64,000 nucleotides of DNA from Pseudogulbenkiania ferrooxidans 2002 (GCF_000174355.1 NZ_ACIS01000012.1:20795-84794); one strand, 5' to 3'; shown: positions 38,039 through 46,966, counted from the stretch's first letter. Notes: generated by a model not told the origin, from the sequence alone. Numbers and translations: made by a program.

Positions 38039-38251
38039 TTACCGTTTCCGTAAGGGGTCCAAAAGGGACGACAGTCCGTTGTGATCGAGTTCGAAGGCCA
38101 GCTGCAGCAAGCGGCCGATTTCCCCTTTGGGAAAGCCTTCGCGGGCGAACCAGGCCAGGTAATGCCCGGGCAGATCGGCGATCAGCCGGCCCTGGTACTT
38201 GCCGAACGGCATCTGGCGCGTCACCAGCAGGAGAAGGTCGTCGGCATTCAT
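38039..38251 (-). CDS. Small DUF3820 family protein
   Basis: The 70-residue protein contains 'MPFGKYQGRLIADLPGHYLAWFAREGFPKGEIGRLLQLAFELDHNGL', the DUF3820 core with the MPFGKY motif. The function is unknown; family members are sometimes labelled quorum-sensing-regulated virulence factors. ATG at 38251 gives the family length. It is 4 nt upstream of ylqF. Confidence 0.85.
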   Translation of the reverse strand: MNADDLLLLVTRQMPFGKYQGRLIADLPGHYLAWFAREGFPKGEIGRLLQLAFELDHNGLSSLLDPLRKR

Positions 38252-38332
38252 GGCGGCACTCGAACTCGGGGAAGCGCATTGTGCCAAAGAGTGCAGGCAC
38301 TGACCATGCGCAACATAGAAAACCTGTCTTCA

Positions 38333-38476
38333 GGGCCTATTCCAGTAGGCAAGTGAGCCAAAGCAGGTTGAGTGCTGCCAGCGCACAGGAACCGCAATGG
38401 ACACGTAGTCCATGAGGATTCCGAGCACTGCCGGCGCTCAAGATGCGAAGGCGCAACTGCCTAATGGGATAGGCTC
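38333..38476 (+). repeat. Structured MITE-like repeat, family 1, copy C (short form)
   Basis: The ends GGGCCTATTCCAGTAGGC (38333-38350) and GCCTAATGGGATAGGCTC (38459-38476) are inverted repeats. It keeps the first hairpin (ATGGAC/GTCCAT within GGAACC...GGATTCC) but lacks the second hairpin, so it is 144 bp long. The element ends at the base next to the stop codon of the following minus-strand gene. Confidence 0.85.
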
Positions 38477-38815
38477 TTACAAGGGCATCGGCTTGCCGTC
38501 ATTGAGATTGAGAAAGCCCTTCACCACACGATAGATCAGCCAGACGTAGACCGCGAACAGGATCACGAAGCCGACCAACAGGAACACCGTCAGGTAGCCC
38601 AGCACCAGCCCCAGCAATCCCCACCAGAAGGTGCGCATCTGCCACAGGAAATGGCTCTCGTACAGCGTGCCACGGGTGTCGTCACGCTTGAGGTAATTGA
38701 TGATGATGGCGACGATCGCCGTCACGCCGACGAACAGGCTCAGCGCCTGCAGGATGTAGACGGCCAGCGTCAGGTTGTTGAGCTTGCGTTCAAATTCGTG
38801 GTCGATCAGTTCCAT
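38477..38815 (-). CDS. Small inner-membrane protein (DUF4870-like)
   Basis: The 112-residue product has three predicted membrane helices (about 18-38, 60-78, 80-98). The sequence 'YILQALSLFVGVTAIVAIIINYLKRDDTRGTLYESHFLWQMRTFWW' and the final 'YRVVKGFLNLNDGKPMPL' match a widespread family of small membrane proteins of unknown role. ATG at 38815 was chosen because the codons further upstream do not look like protein. No operon partner is evident. Confidence 0.75.
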   Translation of the reverse strand: MELIDHEFERKLNNLTLAVYILQALSLFVGVTAIVAIIINYLKRDDTRGTLYESHFLWQMRTFWWGLLGLVLGYLTVFLLVGFVILFAVYVWLIYRVVKGFLNLNDGKPMPL

Positions 38816-38934
38816 GCGTTTTCCTTGTTTTATCGGATGGCCACCGGCACGCCGGCAAAGCCGTCCCGTCCTGGCCCACGGCCACAGACAGTAGCGCAAG
38901 GTAACGCAGCGACGCCAGCCTGAGCGGTTCGGAG

Positions 38935-39489
38935 CTAGACGCCGACCGCGCTCCAGCGCGCCAGGACCTTGGCCGTCTCGTCGCGGCAGAAGCGGATAAC
39001 CTCCTCCACCGGGCAGCGCTCAAGCCACAGCGGCAGGCTCGGCCCGGCCACCTCGGTCTGCGCCGCTCCCGTCATCACCGGCACCGCCGGGCGAGACGGC
39101 AGCCCCAGCCGTTGCGCCAGCACCGCCAAGCGGCGGTTGGCTTCGTCCAGTTGCGGCAGCGTATCGGCGCTCACCGCGACATGGCTCAAGCCCAGGAGCA
39201 GGATGCGCGCCGCCAGCCAGTCGGCCGCATCGCTGAAACGCGCCGGGGCATGGCTGCCGTCGTGTCGGCGACGGGAGGCAGCCAGCAGCATGGCGACGGT
39301 GCGGATGCCGGGCAGGCGCGATTCCGCCAGCAGCAAGGTGCCGGGCATGGGCTGGGTGGCGCGCAGTTCGGCCACGCCGTTGGCACCCTCGGACAGCAAT
39401 TCCACATCCCTTAACAGGGTGATAGCACAGCCTGGCAGGCTCGGCAGGGCCGCGTCGGCGCTAAGCAAGGCATCGTGGCGGGGGTTCAT
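38935..39489 (-). CDS. Hypothetical protein
   Basis: The 184-residue product is rich in Ala, Leu and Arg and mostly helical in appearance, with no signal peptide or membrane helix. No family was recognised. Visible segments are 'LPGCAITLLRDVELLSEGANGVAELRATQ' and 'LERCPVEEVIRFCRDETAKVLARW'. The ATG at 39489 follows a GGAG site, which supports translation. Upstream is an aromatic-rich leader peptide and a terminator-like stem (39615-39698 and 39550-39587), so it may be under attenuation control. Confidence 0.6.
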   Translation of the reverse strand: MNPRHDALLSADAALPSLPGCAITLLRDVELLSEGANGVAELRATQPMPGTLLLAESRLPGIRTVAMLLAASRRRHDGSHAPARFSDAADWLAARILLLGLSHVAVSADTLPQLDEANRRLAVLAQRLGLPSRPAVPVMTGAAQTEVAGPSLPLWLERCPVEEVIRFCRDETAKVLARWSAVGV

Positions 39490-39549
39490 GATCTCGTTCT
39501 CCAGTGAAGTCGGGTGACTGCGGTTCTGGAGATCATTTGCCGGGAGCTG

Positions 39550-39587
39550 AAAAGACAAATGCCGCCTGAACCGCGGCGGCATTTGTC
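39550..39587 (-). terminator. Terminator/attenuator hairpin upstream of the hypothetical gene
   Basis: A perfect 13-bp inverted repeat, GACAAATGCCGCC (39554-39566) and GGCGGCATTTGTC (39575-39587), has an 8-nt loop and is followed on the minus strand by TTTT. It lies 28 nt after the leader-peptide stop and about 60 nt before the start codon of the gene at 38935-39489. Confidence 0.75.
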
Positions 39588-39614
39588 GGGAATCTGGTGT
39601 GTTGGTTTGCTTTG

Positions 39615-39698
39615 TCAGAGCACACACGCCCCTTGGCGCCGCCATGAGCTGCGGTACCAATAAAAATAGACGTAAGAGGTGACAAAGGATTTAAGCAT
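39615..39698 (-). CDS. Putative aromatic-rich leader peptide (27 codons)
   Basis: An ATG-initiated frame of 27 codons begins MLKSFVTS. It then has the run YVYFYWY, a further tryptophan (in SSWRRQ), and stops with TGA. Seven of eight residues in positions 9-16 are aromatic or Val, the kind of bias seen in attenuator peptides that sense Tyr, Phe or Trp. CTTTGTC within its early codons can pair with GACAAAG at its stop codon. GACAAA there could alternatively pair with the 3' arm of the terminator stem at 39550-39587. No clear ribosome site is visible, so translation is uncertain. Confidence 0.45.
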   Translation of the reverse strand: MLKSFVTSYVYFYWYRSSWRRQGACVL

Positions 39699-39746
39699 GG
39701 TGCCATCATGCCGACAGCCACCTCGCCCTGTCAAGGCGCAAGGGGA

Positions 39747-39774
39747 TAAAAAAACCCGGCATGACGCCGGGTTT
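39747..39774 (-). terminator. Intrinsic terminator of the ETF-QO gene
   Basis: On the minus strand a 9-bp stem AAACCCGGC/GCCGGGTTT with a 5-nt loop is followed by a run of seven T. It starts 7 nt after the ETF-QO stop codon. Confidence 0.9.
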
Positions 39775-39780
39775 GCTGGA

Positions 39781-41415
39781 TTACATGTTCGGGTAGTTGG
39801 GCCCGCCGCCGCCTTCCGGCGTCACCCAATTGATGTTCTGGGTCGGGTCCTTGATGTCGCAGGTCTTGCAGTGCACGCAGTTCTGCGCGTTGATCTGCAG
39901 GCGAGGTTCGCCCTCCTCGCGGCCGACGATCTCGTACACCCCGGCCGGGCAGTAGCGCGTCTCCGGCGCGTCGTACTGCGCCAGATTGATCTTGATCGGG
40001 ACGCTCGGATCCTTCAGCTTGAGGTGAGCCGGCTGGTCTTCGCTGTGGTTGGTGTTGGAGATGAACACCGACGACAGGCGGTCGAAGGTCAGCACCCCGT
40101 CCGGTTTCGGGTAGGCGATCGGCGTGCACTCGTCCTTGGGCTTGAGGCACTCGTGGTCGGCGTGCTTGTGGTGCAGCGTCCACGGTGCCTTGCCGCGGAA
40201 CAGGTAGGTGTCCAGCGCCGAGTAGAGCATCGCCGGCCACAGCCCCCAGCGGAACGCCGGGCGGATGTTGCGCACGCGGTAGAGTTCGTCGTAGAGCCAG
40301 CTCTGCTTGAACCTGGCGGTGTACGCGCTGGCCTCGACCGCTTGGCCTTCCTGGGCCGTGGCCAGCGCCTCGACGATCGCCTCGGCCGCGAGCATGGCGG
40401 ACTTCATCGCGGTGTGGGTGCCCTTGATCTTGGGCACGTTTAGGAAGCCGGCGGTGTCGCCGATCAGCACCCCGCCCGGGAAAGTGAGCTTGGGAATGCT
40501 CTGCAGCCCGCCTTCGGAGATGGCGCGCGCGCCGTAGGACAGGCGCCGCCCGCCTTCGAACACCCCACGGATCGCCGGGTGGGTCTTGAAGCGCTGGAAT
40601 TCCTCGTACGGCGACAGGTAGGGGTTCTGGTAGTCCAGCCCGACCACGAAGCCGACCACCACCTGATTGTTTTCCAGGTGGTAGAGGAAGGAGCCGCCGT
40701 AGGTAGCGGTGTCCATCGGCCAGCCGGCAGTGTGGGTGATCTTGCCCGGCTGGTGCAGCTCGGGTTTCACCTCCCACAGTTCCTTGATGCCGATGCCGTA
40801 GGTTTGCGGGTCGGCGCCGTTACGCAACTTGAAGCGCTCGAACAGGGTCTTGGTGAGCGAGCCGCGACAGCCTTCGGCGAACACGGTCTGCCGGGCCCAC
40901 AGCTCGATGCCGGGCTCGCCGTCCTGGTCGCCGTTTTTGCCGGTGCCGACGTTGCCGGTAGCCACGCCCTTGACCGAGCCGTCCGGGTGGTAGAGCACTT
41001 CGGCGGCGGCGAAGCCGGGGTAGATTTCCACTCCCAGCTCTTCGGCCTGCTGGCCGAGCCAGCGGCAGAAGTTGCCGAGGCTGATGATGTAGTTGCCCTC
41101 GTTGTGCATCTGCGGCGGGGTGGGCAGCTGGATCGACTCGGTCTCGGTCAGCAGCAGGAACTGGTCCTTCTGGGCCGGGGTGTTGAGCGGCGCGCCCTTG
41201 TCTTTCCAGTCGGGGATCAGTTCGTTCAGCGTGCGCGGTTCGAGCACCGCGCCGGAGAGGATGTGGGCGCCGATTTCGGAGCCTTTCTCCAGCAGGCAGA
41301 CGCTGATCTCCTGGCCCTTCTCGGCCGCCAGCTGCTTGAGGCGAATCGCCGCGGTCAGGCCGGAAGGGCCGCCGCCGACGATCACCACGTCGTATTCCAT
41401 GTATTCGCGTTCCAC
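39781..41415 (-). CDS. Electron transfer flavoprotein-ubiquinone oxidoreductase
   Basis: The 544-residue protein has an N-terminal FAD motif ('[21 protein letters not shown]'), the ETF-QO middle region and a C-terminal 4Fe-4S site ('CPAGVYEI' and '[22 protein letters not shown]'). It passes electrons from reduced ETF to ubiquinone at the inner membrane. ETF is the acceptor for glutaryl-CoA dehydrogenase, which is encoded 1.8 kb upstream on the same strand. GTG at 41415 was kept because GGAG lies 5 nt before it; ATG at 41400 is the alternative. A family-2 repeat sits 29 nt upstream. Confidence 0.95.
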   Translation of the reverse strand: MEREYMEYDVVIVGGGPSGLTAAIRLKQLAAEKGQEISVCLLEKGSEIGAHILSGAVLEPRTLNELIPDWKDKGAPLNTPAQKDQFLLLTETESIQLPTPPQMHNEGNYIISLGNFCRWLGQQAEELGVEIYPGFAAAEVLYHPDGSVKGVATGNVGTGKNGDQDGEPGIELWARQTVFAEGCRGSLTKTLFERFKLRNGADPQTYGIGIKELWEVKPELHQPGKITHTAGWPMDTATYGGSFLYHLENNQVVVGFVVGLDYQNPYLSPYEEFQRFKTHPAIRGVFEGGRRLSYGARAISEGGLQSIPKLTFPGGVLIGDTAGFLNVPKIKGTHTAMKSAMLAAEAIVEALATAQEGQAVEASAYTARFKQSWLYDELYRVRNIRPAFRWGLWPAMLYSALDTYLFRGKAPWTLHHKHADHECLKPKDECTPIAYPKPDGVLTFDRLSSVFISNTNHSEDQPAHLKLKDPSVPIKINLAQYDAPETRYCPAGVYEIVGREEGEPRLQINAQNCVHCKTCDIKDPTQNINWVTPEGGGGPNYPNM

Positions 41416-41444
41416 CGCTACTCCTCGCTCATCCGCATGACGTT

Positions 41445-41562
41445 ATTCCAACTCGCCTTAGAAGCGACAACTTTGTCGGCTACGCTCACTTGCCTTCGCC
41501 TTAGCTTCGCAGAAACTCGCCCTGACGGGCTTCGTTTTCTCGCTCCTGATGCTGTTTGGAAT
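41445..41562 (-). repeat. Family-2 dispersed repeat, copy 1
   Basis: The ends ATTCCAA and TTGGAAT are inverted. Shared blocks with 47455-47581 are TTCCAA-Y-TCGCCTTA, AACTTTGTCGGC, CGCTCACTTGCCTTCGC and ATGCT-TTTGGAA. It lies 29 nt upstream of the ETF-QO start codon, within its 5' region. Confidence 0.7.
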
Positions 41563-41618
41563 TCAATGGCGATCATGATGCAATGAATCCAGCCATCCGT
41601 CAAAAATCAAACAAGCGT

Positions 41619-42812
41619 TTAAATTATTCCTGATTGGTGCAGTTGCACAATTGCCTCACCATCATACCCCAGCGCGCCCAGCACCTCGTCGGTGTCGGCA
41701 CCGAGCTTGGGAGGGGCCCGATGATACTCCACCGGCGTGCCGGACAGCTTGATCGGGCAGCCCACCAGCGGCACGTCCTGGCCGACGCTGTCTTCCAGAT
41801 GGATTTCCATGCCGCGATGGCGGATCTGCGGATCGGCGAAGGCCTCGGCCACGTTGTTGATCGGCCCGCACGGCACACCGGCCTCGTCGAGCGCCTTGAG
41901 CCACTCGTCGCGGCTGCGGGCGCGGAAGGCTTCGGCCAACATCGGCACCAGTTGCTCGCGGTATTGTACCCGTGCCGGGTTGCTTGCGAAGCGTTCGTCA
42001 TCGGCCAGTTGCGGCTGACCGATCAACTGGCACACCGCGCGGAACTGCTTGTCGTTGCCGCAGGCGAGGATGAAGTGGCCGTCGCCGGCGGTCTTGAACA
42101 CCTGGTAGGGCACGATGTTGGGGTGGGCGTTGCCCAGGCGCGGCGGTACGGTGCGGCCGACCAGCCAGTTCATGTTGACGTTGGCCAGCATGGCAAGCGA
42201 GCAATCGAACAGCGCCATGTCGATGTACTGGCCCTGCCCGGTACGGCTCCTGGCCAGCAGCGCCGCCTGCACCGCGTTGGCGGCGTAGAGGCCGGTGAAG
42301 AGGTCGGTCACGGCGACACCGACCTTGTGCGGCTCGCCGTCGGCCGGGCCGGTGATGCTCATCAGCCCGCTCATGCCCTGCACGATGTAGTCGTAACCGG
42401 GCAGTTCGGCGTAGGGGCCGTCCTGGCCGAAGCCGGTGATCGAGCAGTACACCAGGCGCGGGTTGAGGCTCTTGAGGCTGTCGTAGTCGAGCCCGTATTT
42501 CTTCAGCCCGCCGACCTTGTAGTTCTCCAACAGCACGTCGGCCTCTTCGGCCAACCTGCGCACGATGGCCTGGCCCTCGGGACGGGTGATGTCGACGGTG
42601 ACTGAGCGCTTGCCACGGTTGGCGCACAGGAAGTAGGCGGCGGTGCCGTCCGGCAGGCTGGGTGGCGCCCACTGCCGGGTGTCGTCGCCCTGGCCGGGAC
42701 GCTCCACCTTGATCACCTCGGCGCCGAGGTCGGCCAGCAGCTGGCCGGTCCACGGCCCTGCCAATACGCGCGTCAGATCGAGAACCTTGAAACCGGAAAG
42801 GGCGCCAGACAT
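41619..42812 (-). CDS. CaiB/BaiF CoA-transferase, probable succinyl-CoA:glutarate CoA-transferase
   Basis: The 397-residue family III CoA-transferase has the catalytic aspartate D170 in 'VGVAVTDLFTG'. Its N-terminus is 'MSGALSGFKVLDLTRVLAGPWTGQLLADLGAEVIKVE' and it contains 'LLENYKVGGLKKYGLDY', both typical of the CaiB/SUGCT group. It should activate glutarate to glutaryl-CoA, the substrate of the dehydrogenase encoded just upstream. The start at 42812 has a GAGGAG site. The pair gcdH-CoA transferase is widely conserved, which supports the substrate assignment. Confidence 0.85.
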   Translation of the reverse strand: MSGALSGFKVLDLTRVLAGPWTGQLLADLGAEVIKVERPGQGDDTRQWAPPSLPDGTAAYFLCANRGKRSVTVDITRPEGQAIVRRLAEEADVLLENYKVGGLKKYGLDYDSLKSLNPRLVYCSITGFGQDGPYAELPGYDYIVQGMSGLMSITGPADGEPHKVGVAVTDLFTGLYAANAVQAALLARSRTGQGQYIDMALFDCSLAMLANVNMNWLVGRTVPPRLGNAHPNIVPYQVFKTAGDGHFILACGNDKQFRAVCQLIGQPQLADDERFASNPARVQYREQLVPMLAEAFRARSRDEWLKALDEAGVPCGPINNVAEAFADPQIRHRGMEIHLEDSVGQDVPLVGCPIKLSGTPVEYHRAPPKLGADTDEVLGALGYDGEAIVQLHQSGII

Positions 42813-42831
42813 TGTTATCTCCTCTGTAAGA

Positions 42832-43037
42832 ACCAGCCCGATTAGGCGGCCGTGCCTTCGCATCTCGAGCGCCGGCGATACTCTGAGCGTGCGAATCCAT
42901 CGCTGAGCAAATCGAAGATTTGCACGCAGGGATTCGCTCCGCGATCAGGAATCCTCATGTACTCCGTGTACATTCCGGTTCCTGTGCTCGGGCGACACTC
43001 AACCTGCCTTGGCTCGCCCGCCTACTGGGACAGGCTC
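42832..43037 (-). repeat. Structured MITE-like repeat, family 1, copy D (inverted, with nested hairpin)
   Basis: Read on the minus strand, the element starts GAGCCTGTCCCAGTAGGC (43037-43020) and ends near AGCCCGATTAGGC (about 42835-42847 on the plus strand). The first hairpin is ATGTAC/GTACAT, a paired change from ATGGAC/GTCCAT. The second hairpin (GCGAATCC/GGATTCGC) contains an inverted copy of the same hairpin unit in its loop (GCAAATC/GATTTGC). It lies between the gcdH and CoA-transferase genes. Confidence 0.8.
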
Positions 43038-43055
43038 TGCAAACTTGTCATAAAG

Positions 43056-43065
43056 GTTGGCCGAA
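43056..43065 (+). repeat. Intergenic copy of the GTTGGCCGAA 10-mer
   Basis: This is an exact copy of a 10-mer found 17 times in the window. It lies outside any gene, between repeat copy D and the gcdH terminator. Confidence 0.6.
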
Positions 43066-43113
43066 ACAAGCCGCAACGGACGGTCGGCCATCCGCTCAGG
43101 GCTGTCACGGCAG

Positions 43114-43139
43114 AAAAAAGGGCCCGGACAAGCCGGGCC
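43114..43139 (-). terminator. Intrinsic terminator of gcdH
   Basis: On the minus strand a 7-bp GGCCCGG/CCGGGCC stem with a 5-nt loop is followed by six or more T. It is 58 nt after the gcdH stop, so the downstream CoA-transferase gene probably also has its own promoter. Confidence 0.8.
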
Positions 43140-43197
43140 TCAAGAACAGACAGGAACGACCATGGCCGCCGGGTGGAGCCTCGGCGGCCGCTCCCTA

Positions 43198-44385
<1,188 letters not shown>

Positions 44386-44412
44386 TGGCGACTCTCCTTT
44401 GCGGTTTCATTG

Positions 44413-44447
44413 TTCCGCTATGCAGAATTTGGTTTTACTATGTGAAA
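44413..44447. promoter_or_regulatory. Two tandem palindromes between gcdH and the IclR gene
   Basis: TTCCGCTATGCAGAA (44413-44427) and TTTTACTATGTGAAA (44433-44447) are both near-palindromes around TAT, and their centres are 20 bp apart, two helical turns. This is the geometry of paired IclR-dimer sites. They lie 28-62 nt upstream of gcdH and about 100 nt upstream of the regulator. Confidence 0.65.
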
Positions 44448-44548
44448 TAGACTAGCAAGCGCCGCGCTGGCTTGTAAAGCGTTTTCTTGGCCGCAACGAG
44501 CAGGCAGGCTATGCTTGCCGCGCCAAACCCCACAGGAAGAAGAACACC

Positions 44549-45325
44549 ATGACGGAAGAGCACGACAAGGACAGGCTGTTCGTGACCGCGCTGGCACGCG
44601 GCCTGACGGTGCTGTCCGCCTTCCGCTCCGGCGAGAGCGGGCTGTCCAACCAGGAGCTGGCGCGGCGCACCGGCCTGCCCAAATCCACGGTGTCGCGGCT
44701 GACCCACACCCTGACCCAGCTGGGCTACCTGAGCCACGAAGCGGACAGCGGCTTTTATCGACTTGGGCTGGCGGTGCTGGAACTGGGCTCGGTGGTGCTG
44801 GCGAGCTACGACGTGCGCCGTGCCGCCGCGCCGCTGATGCGCGAGTTCGCGCTGGCGCACAATGTCTCGGTCAGCCTGGCGATGCGCGACGGCAGCGACA
44901 TGGTGTACCTGGAGACCTGCCGCAGTGCGGCGCGGGTGTCGGTGCAGCTGACGGTCGGTTCGCGCGTGCCGGTCGCCACCACCGCCATCGGCCGCGCTTG
45001 CTACGCCGGCCTCGGCGCCACGGAGCGGATGCGGCTGGACGAGGAACTAGCCCGCCGCTACGGCGGCAACTGGCCGCCGATCAAGAACCGCCTCGACGCC
45101 GCGCTGCAACAATGCCGCGAGCTGGGCTACACCAGCTCGTTCGGGGAATTCGTGCCGGAGGTGATGGCGATCGGCGTGCCGCTGCCGTCGCCGATTCCGG
45201 GCCAGCCGCCGATGAGCCTGAACGCCAGCGGCCCGGCGGCGCTGTTCACCGCGGAGCGCTTCGAGCGCGACATCGCGCCGGCACTGCAGCAGATGGCGCG
45301 GCGCATCGCGCCGGGGGCGGCCTGA
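44549..45325 (+). CDS. IclR-family transcriptional regulator, probable regulator of gcdH
   Basis: The 258-residue protein has an N-terminal winged helix (about 12-70, 'GLTVLSAFRSGESGLSNQELARRTGLPKSTVSRLTHTL') and a C-terminal IclR effector domain (about 85-250, 'TTAIGRACYAGL', 'SFGEFVPEVMAIGVPL', 'SLNASGPAALFT'). The divergent arrangement with gcdH and the tandem palindromes between them suggest control of glutaryl-CoA oxidation and of its own gene. The ligand is unknown; glutarate or glutaryl-CoA would be logical. Confidence 0.88.
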   Translation: MTEEHDKDRLFVTALARGLTVLSAFRSGESGLSNQELARRTGLPKSTVSRLTHTLTQLGYLSHEADSGFYRLGLAVLELGSVVLASYDVRRAAAPLMREFALAHNVSVSLAMRDGSDMVYLETCRSAARVSVQLTVGSRVPVATTAIGRACYAGLGATERMRLDEELARRYGGNWPPIKNRLDAALQQCRELGYTSSFGEFVPEVMAIGVPLPSPIPGQPPMSLNASGPAALFTAERFERDIAPALQQMARRIAPGAA

Positions 45326-45350
45326 CGCCGCCGGCAGCCACAACACCAGA

Positions 45351-45388
45351 CAAAAAAAAGCGGGCGAACGCATTGCGTTCGCCCGCTT
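45351..45388. terminator. Strong bidirectional terminator between iclR and fdhA
   Basis: A 14-bp perfect stem (arms 45358-45371 and 45375-45388) with loop ATT is followed on the minus strand by eight T, making it strong for fdhA. On the plus strand it follows the IclR gene but has only a poor T-run. Confidence 0.9.
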
Positions 45389-45405
45389 GGTTTGTGGCGG
45401 AACGA

Positions 45406-46602
45406 TCAGGCCGACTTGAGCGTGCCGTGCGGATCGATGACGAATTTACGCGGCGCGCCGCCGTCGAACTGGCGATAGCCGTTCGGCGCCTCGTCGAGCG
45501 AGATCACGCTGACGTTGACGATCTGGGCGATCGGCAGACGGTCCCACAGGATGGCCTGCATCAGGTTGCGGTTGTACTTCATTACCGGGGTCTGGCCGGT
45601 ATGGAAGGAGTGCGACTTGGCCCAGCCGAGACCGAAACGGATCGACAGGCTGCCGCGCTTGGCGGCGGCGTCGGTCGCGCCCGGGTCGTCGGTCACGTAC
45701 AGGCCCGGGATGCCGATGGCACCGGCCACGCGGGTGACTTCCATCAGCGAGTTGAGCACCGTGGCCGGCGCCTCTTCGTGGGCGTGCGTGCCGTGGCCGC
45801 GGGCTTCGAAGCCGACGCAATCCACCGCGCAATCCACCTCGGGGGTGCCGAGGATGGCCGCGATCTGCTCGCCCAGCGTGGCGTCGAGCGACAGGTCCAC
45901 GGTCTCGAAGCCCACTGCACGCGCGTGCGCCAGACGTTCGGGGTTCATGTCGCCGACGATGGTCACTGCGGCGCCCAGCAGACGCGCCGAAGCGGCGGCA
46001 GCCATACCGACCGGACCGGCGCCGGCGATGTAGACGGTCGAGCCCGGTTTCACCCCGGCCGTCACCGCGCCGTGGTAGCCGGTGGGCAGGATGTCGGACA
46101 GGCAGGTCAGGTCGCGGATCTTCTCCATCGCCTTGTCCTTGTCCGGGAACTTGAGCAGGTTGAAGTCGGCGTACGGCACCATGACGTACTCGGACTGCCC
46201 GCCGATCCAGCCGCCCATGTCGACGTAGCCGTAGGCACCGCCGGCACGCGACGGGTTGACGTTCAGGCACACCCCGGTGTGCTGCTCCTTACACGTGGTG
46301 CAGCGGCCGCACGCCACGTTGAACGGCACCGACACCAGGTCGCCGATCTTCAGCGTCTCGACGTCGCGGCCGATCTCGATCACCTCCCCGGTGATCTCGT
46401 GGCCCAACACCAGCCCGACCTCGGCCGTGGTGCGGCCGCGCACCATGTGCTGGTCCGAGCCGCAGATATTGGTCGTCACCACCTTGAGGATGACGCCGTG
46501 GCCGATCGGCCGGCCGCTCGGATCGACCATTTTCGGGTAGCCGATGGATTGCACCTCGACATGCCCTTGTCCCAGATACACCACACCGCGATTGTCGCTC
46601 AT
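45406..46602 (-). CDS. fdhA: Glutathione-independent formaldehyde dehydrogenase (zinc alcohol dehydrogenase family)
   Basis: The 398-residue medium-chain dehydrogenase has catalytic zinc ligands C47 ('NICGSDQH') and H68 ('GHEITGEVIEIG'). The structural zinc set is C98, C101, C104, C112 ('CGRCTTCKEQHTGVC'), and the NAD fold contains 'IAGAGPVGMAAAASARLLGA'. The starting 'MSDNRGVVYLGQGHVEVQSI' and the long insert with 'CVGFEARGHG' match the Pseudomonas putida FdhA/formaldehyde dismutase group. It oxidises formaldehyde without glutathione. ATG at 46602 gives the family N-terminus; the frame runs on upstream without coding character. Confidence 0.92.
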   Translation of the reverse strand: MSDNRGVVYLGQGHVEVQSIGYPKMVDPSGRPIGHGVILKVVTTNICGSDQHMVRGRTTAEVGLVLGHEITGEVIEIGRDVETLKIGDLVSVPFNVACGRCTTCKEQHTGVCLNVNPSRAGGAYGYVDMGGWIGGQSEYVMVPYADFNLLKFPDKDKAMEKIRDLTCLSDILPTGYHGAVTAGVKPGSTVYIAGAGPVGMAAAASARLLGAAVTIVGDMNPERLAHARAVGFETVDLSLDATLGEQIAAILGTPEVDCAVDCVGFEARGHGTHAHEEAPATVLNSLMEVTRVAGAIGIPGLYVTDDPGATDAAAKRGSLSIRFGLGWAKSHSFHTGQTPVMKYNRNLMQAILWDRLPIAQIVNVSVISLDEAPNGYRQFDGGAPRKFVIDPHGTLKSA

Positions 46603-46966
46603 TGTCTGCCTCCGAATTTTTCGATGGGTTACACGCACGGCGCGGCAAAGCGTCGGCCGGCGCGCTTCGCGACAATAGGCGCGATCGCCCCCCGGCAACG
46701 AGACAGAAAACGCCCCACAACGGCCAAAAACCGACATGCGGAAAAATCGGACACCCACGTCTTGCACCGGCCACCACACCGTCGCCGAGCCAGAACGGCG
46801 CTTCATGGCAAAACGACAGCGGCCGGCCGCCGCCGCAAACAACCAGGGGCGACAGCGCCCCGCGGGGGTGGCACGGCAGAAAAGCGTTGGGGGGATACAA
46901 CAGGAAAGGAGGTCAGGCCGGCAGCAGAACGCCCAGCACGAGGCCGGGCGTCTTGTTGCCGTGCGC
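46603..46966. promoter_or_regulatory. 364-bp region upstream of fdhA
   Basis: No gene was recognised. A long imperfect stem with arms CGGCAGCAGAACGCCC and GGGCGTCTTGTTGCCG (about 46918-46964) probably ends the CBS-protein transcript on the minus strand. The rest must hold the fdhA promoter, but no clear -35/-10 pair was found. A strong AAAGGAGGT at about 46908 on the plus strand has no start codon after it. Confidence 0.5.

Noticed and set aside
30770..43037. Dispersed repeats considered as a CRISPR array or insertion sequences
   Set aside because: The copies are kilobases apart, carry no regular spacers and encode no transposase; they fit a MITE/REP-like structured family instead.
46908..46916. 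Strong ribosome-binding-like AAAGGAGGT on the plus strand
   Set aside because: No start codon follows at a usable distance and no coding frame is present.
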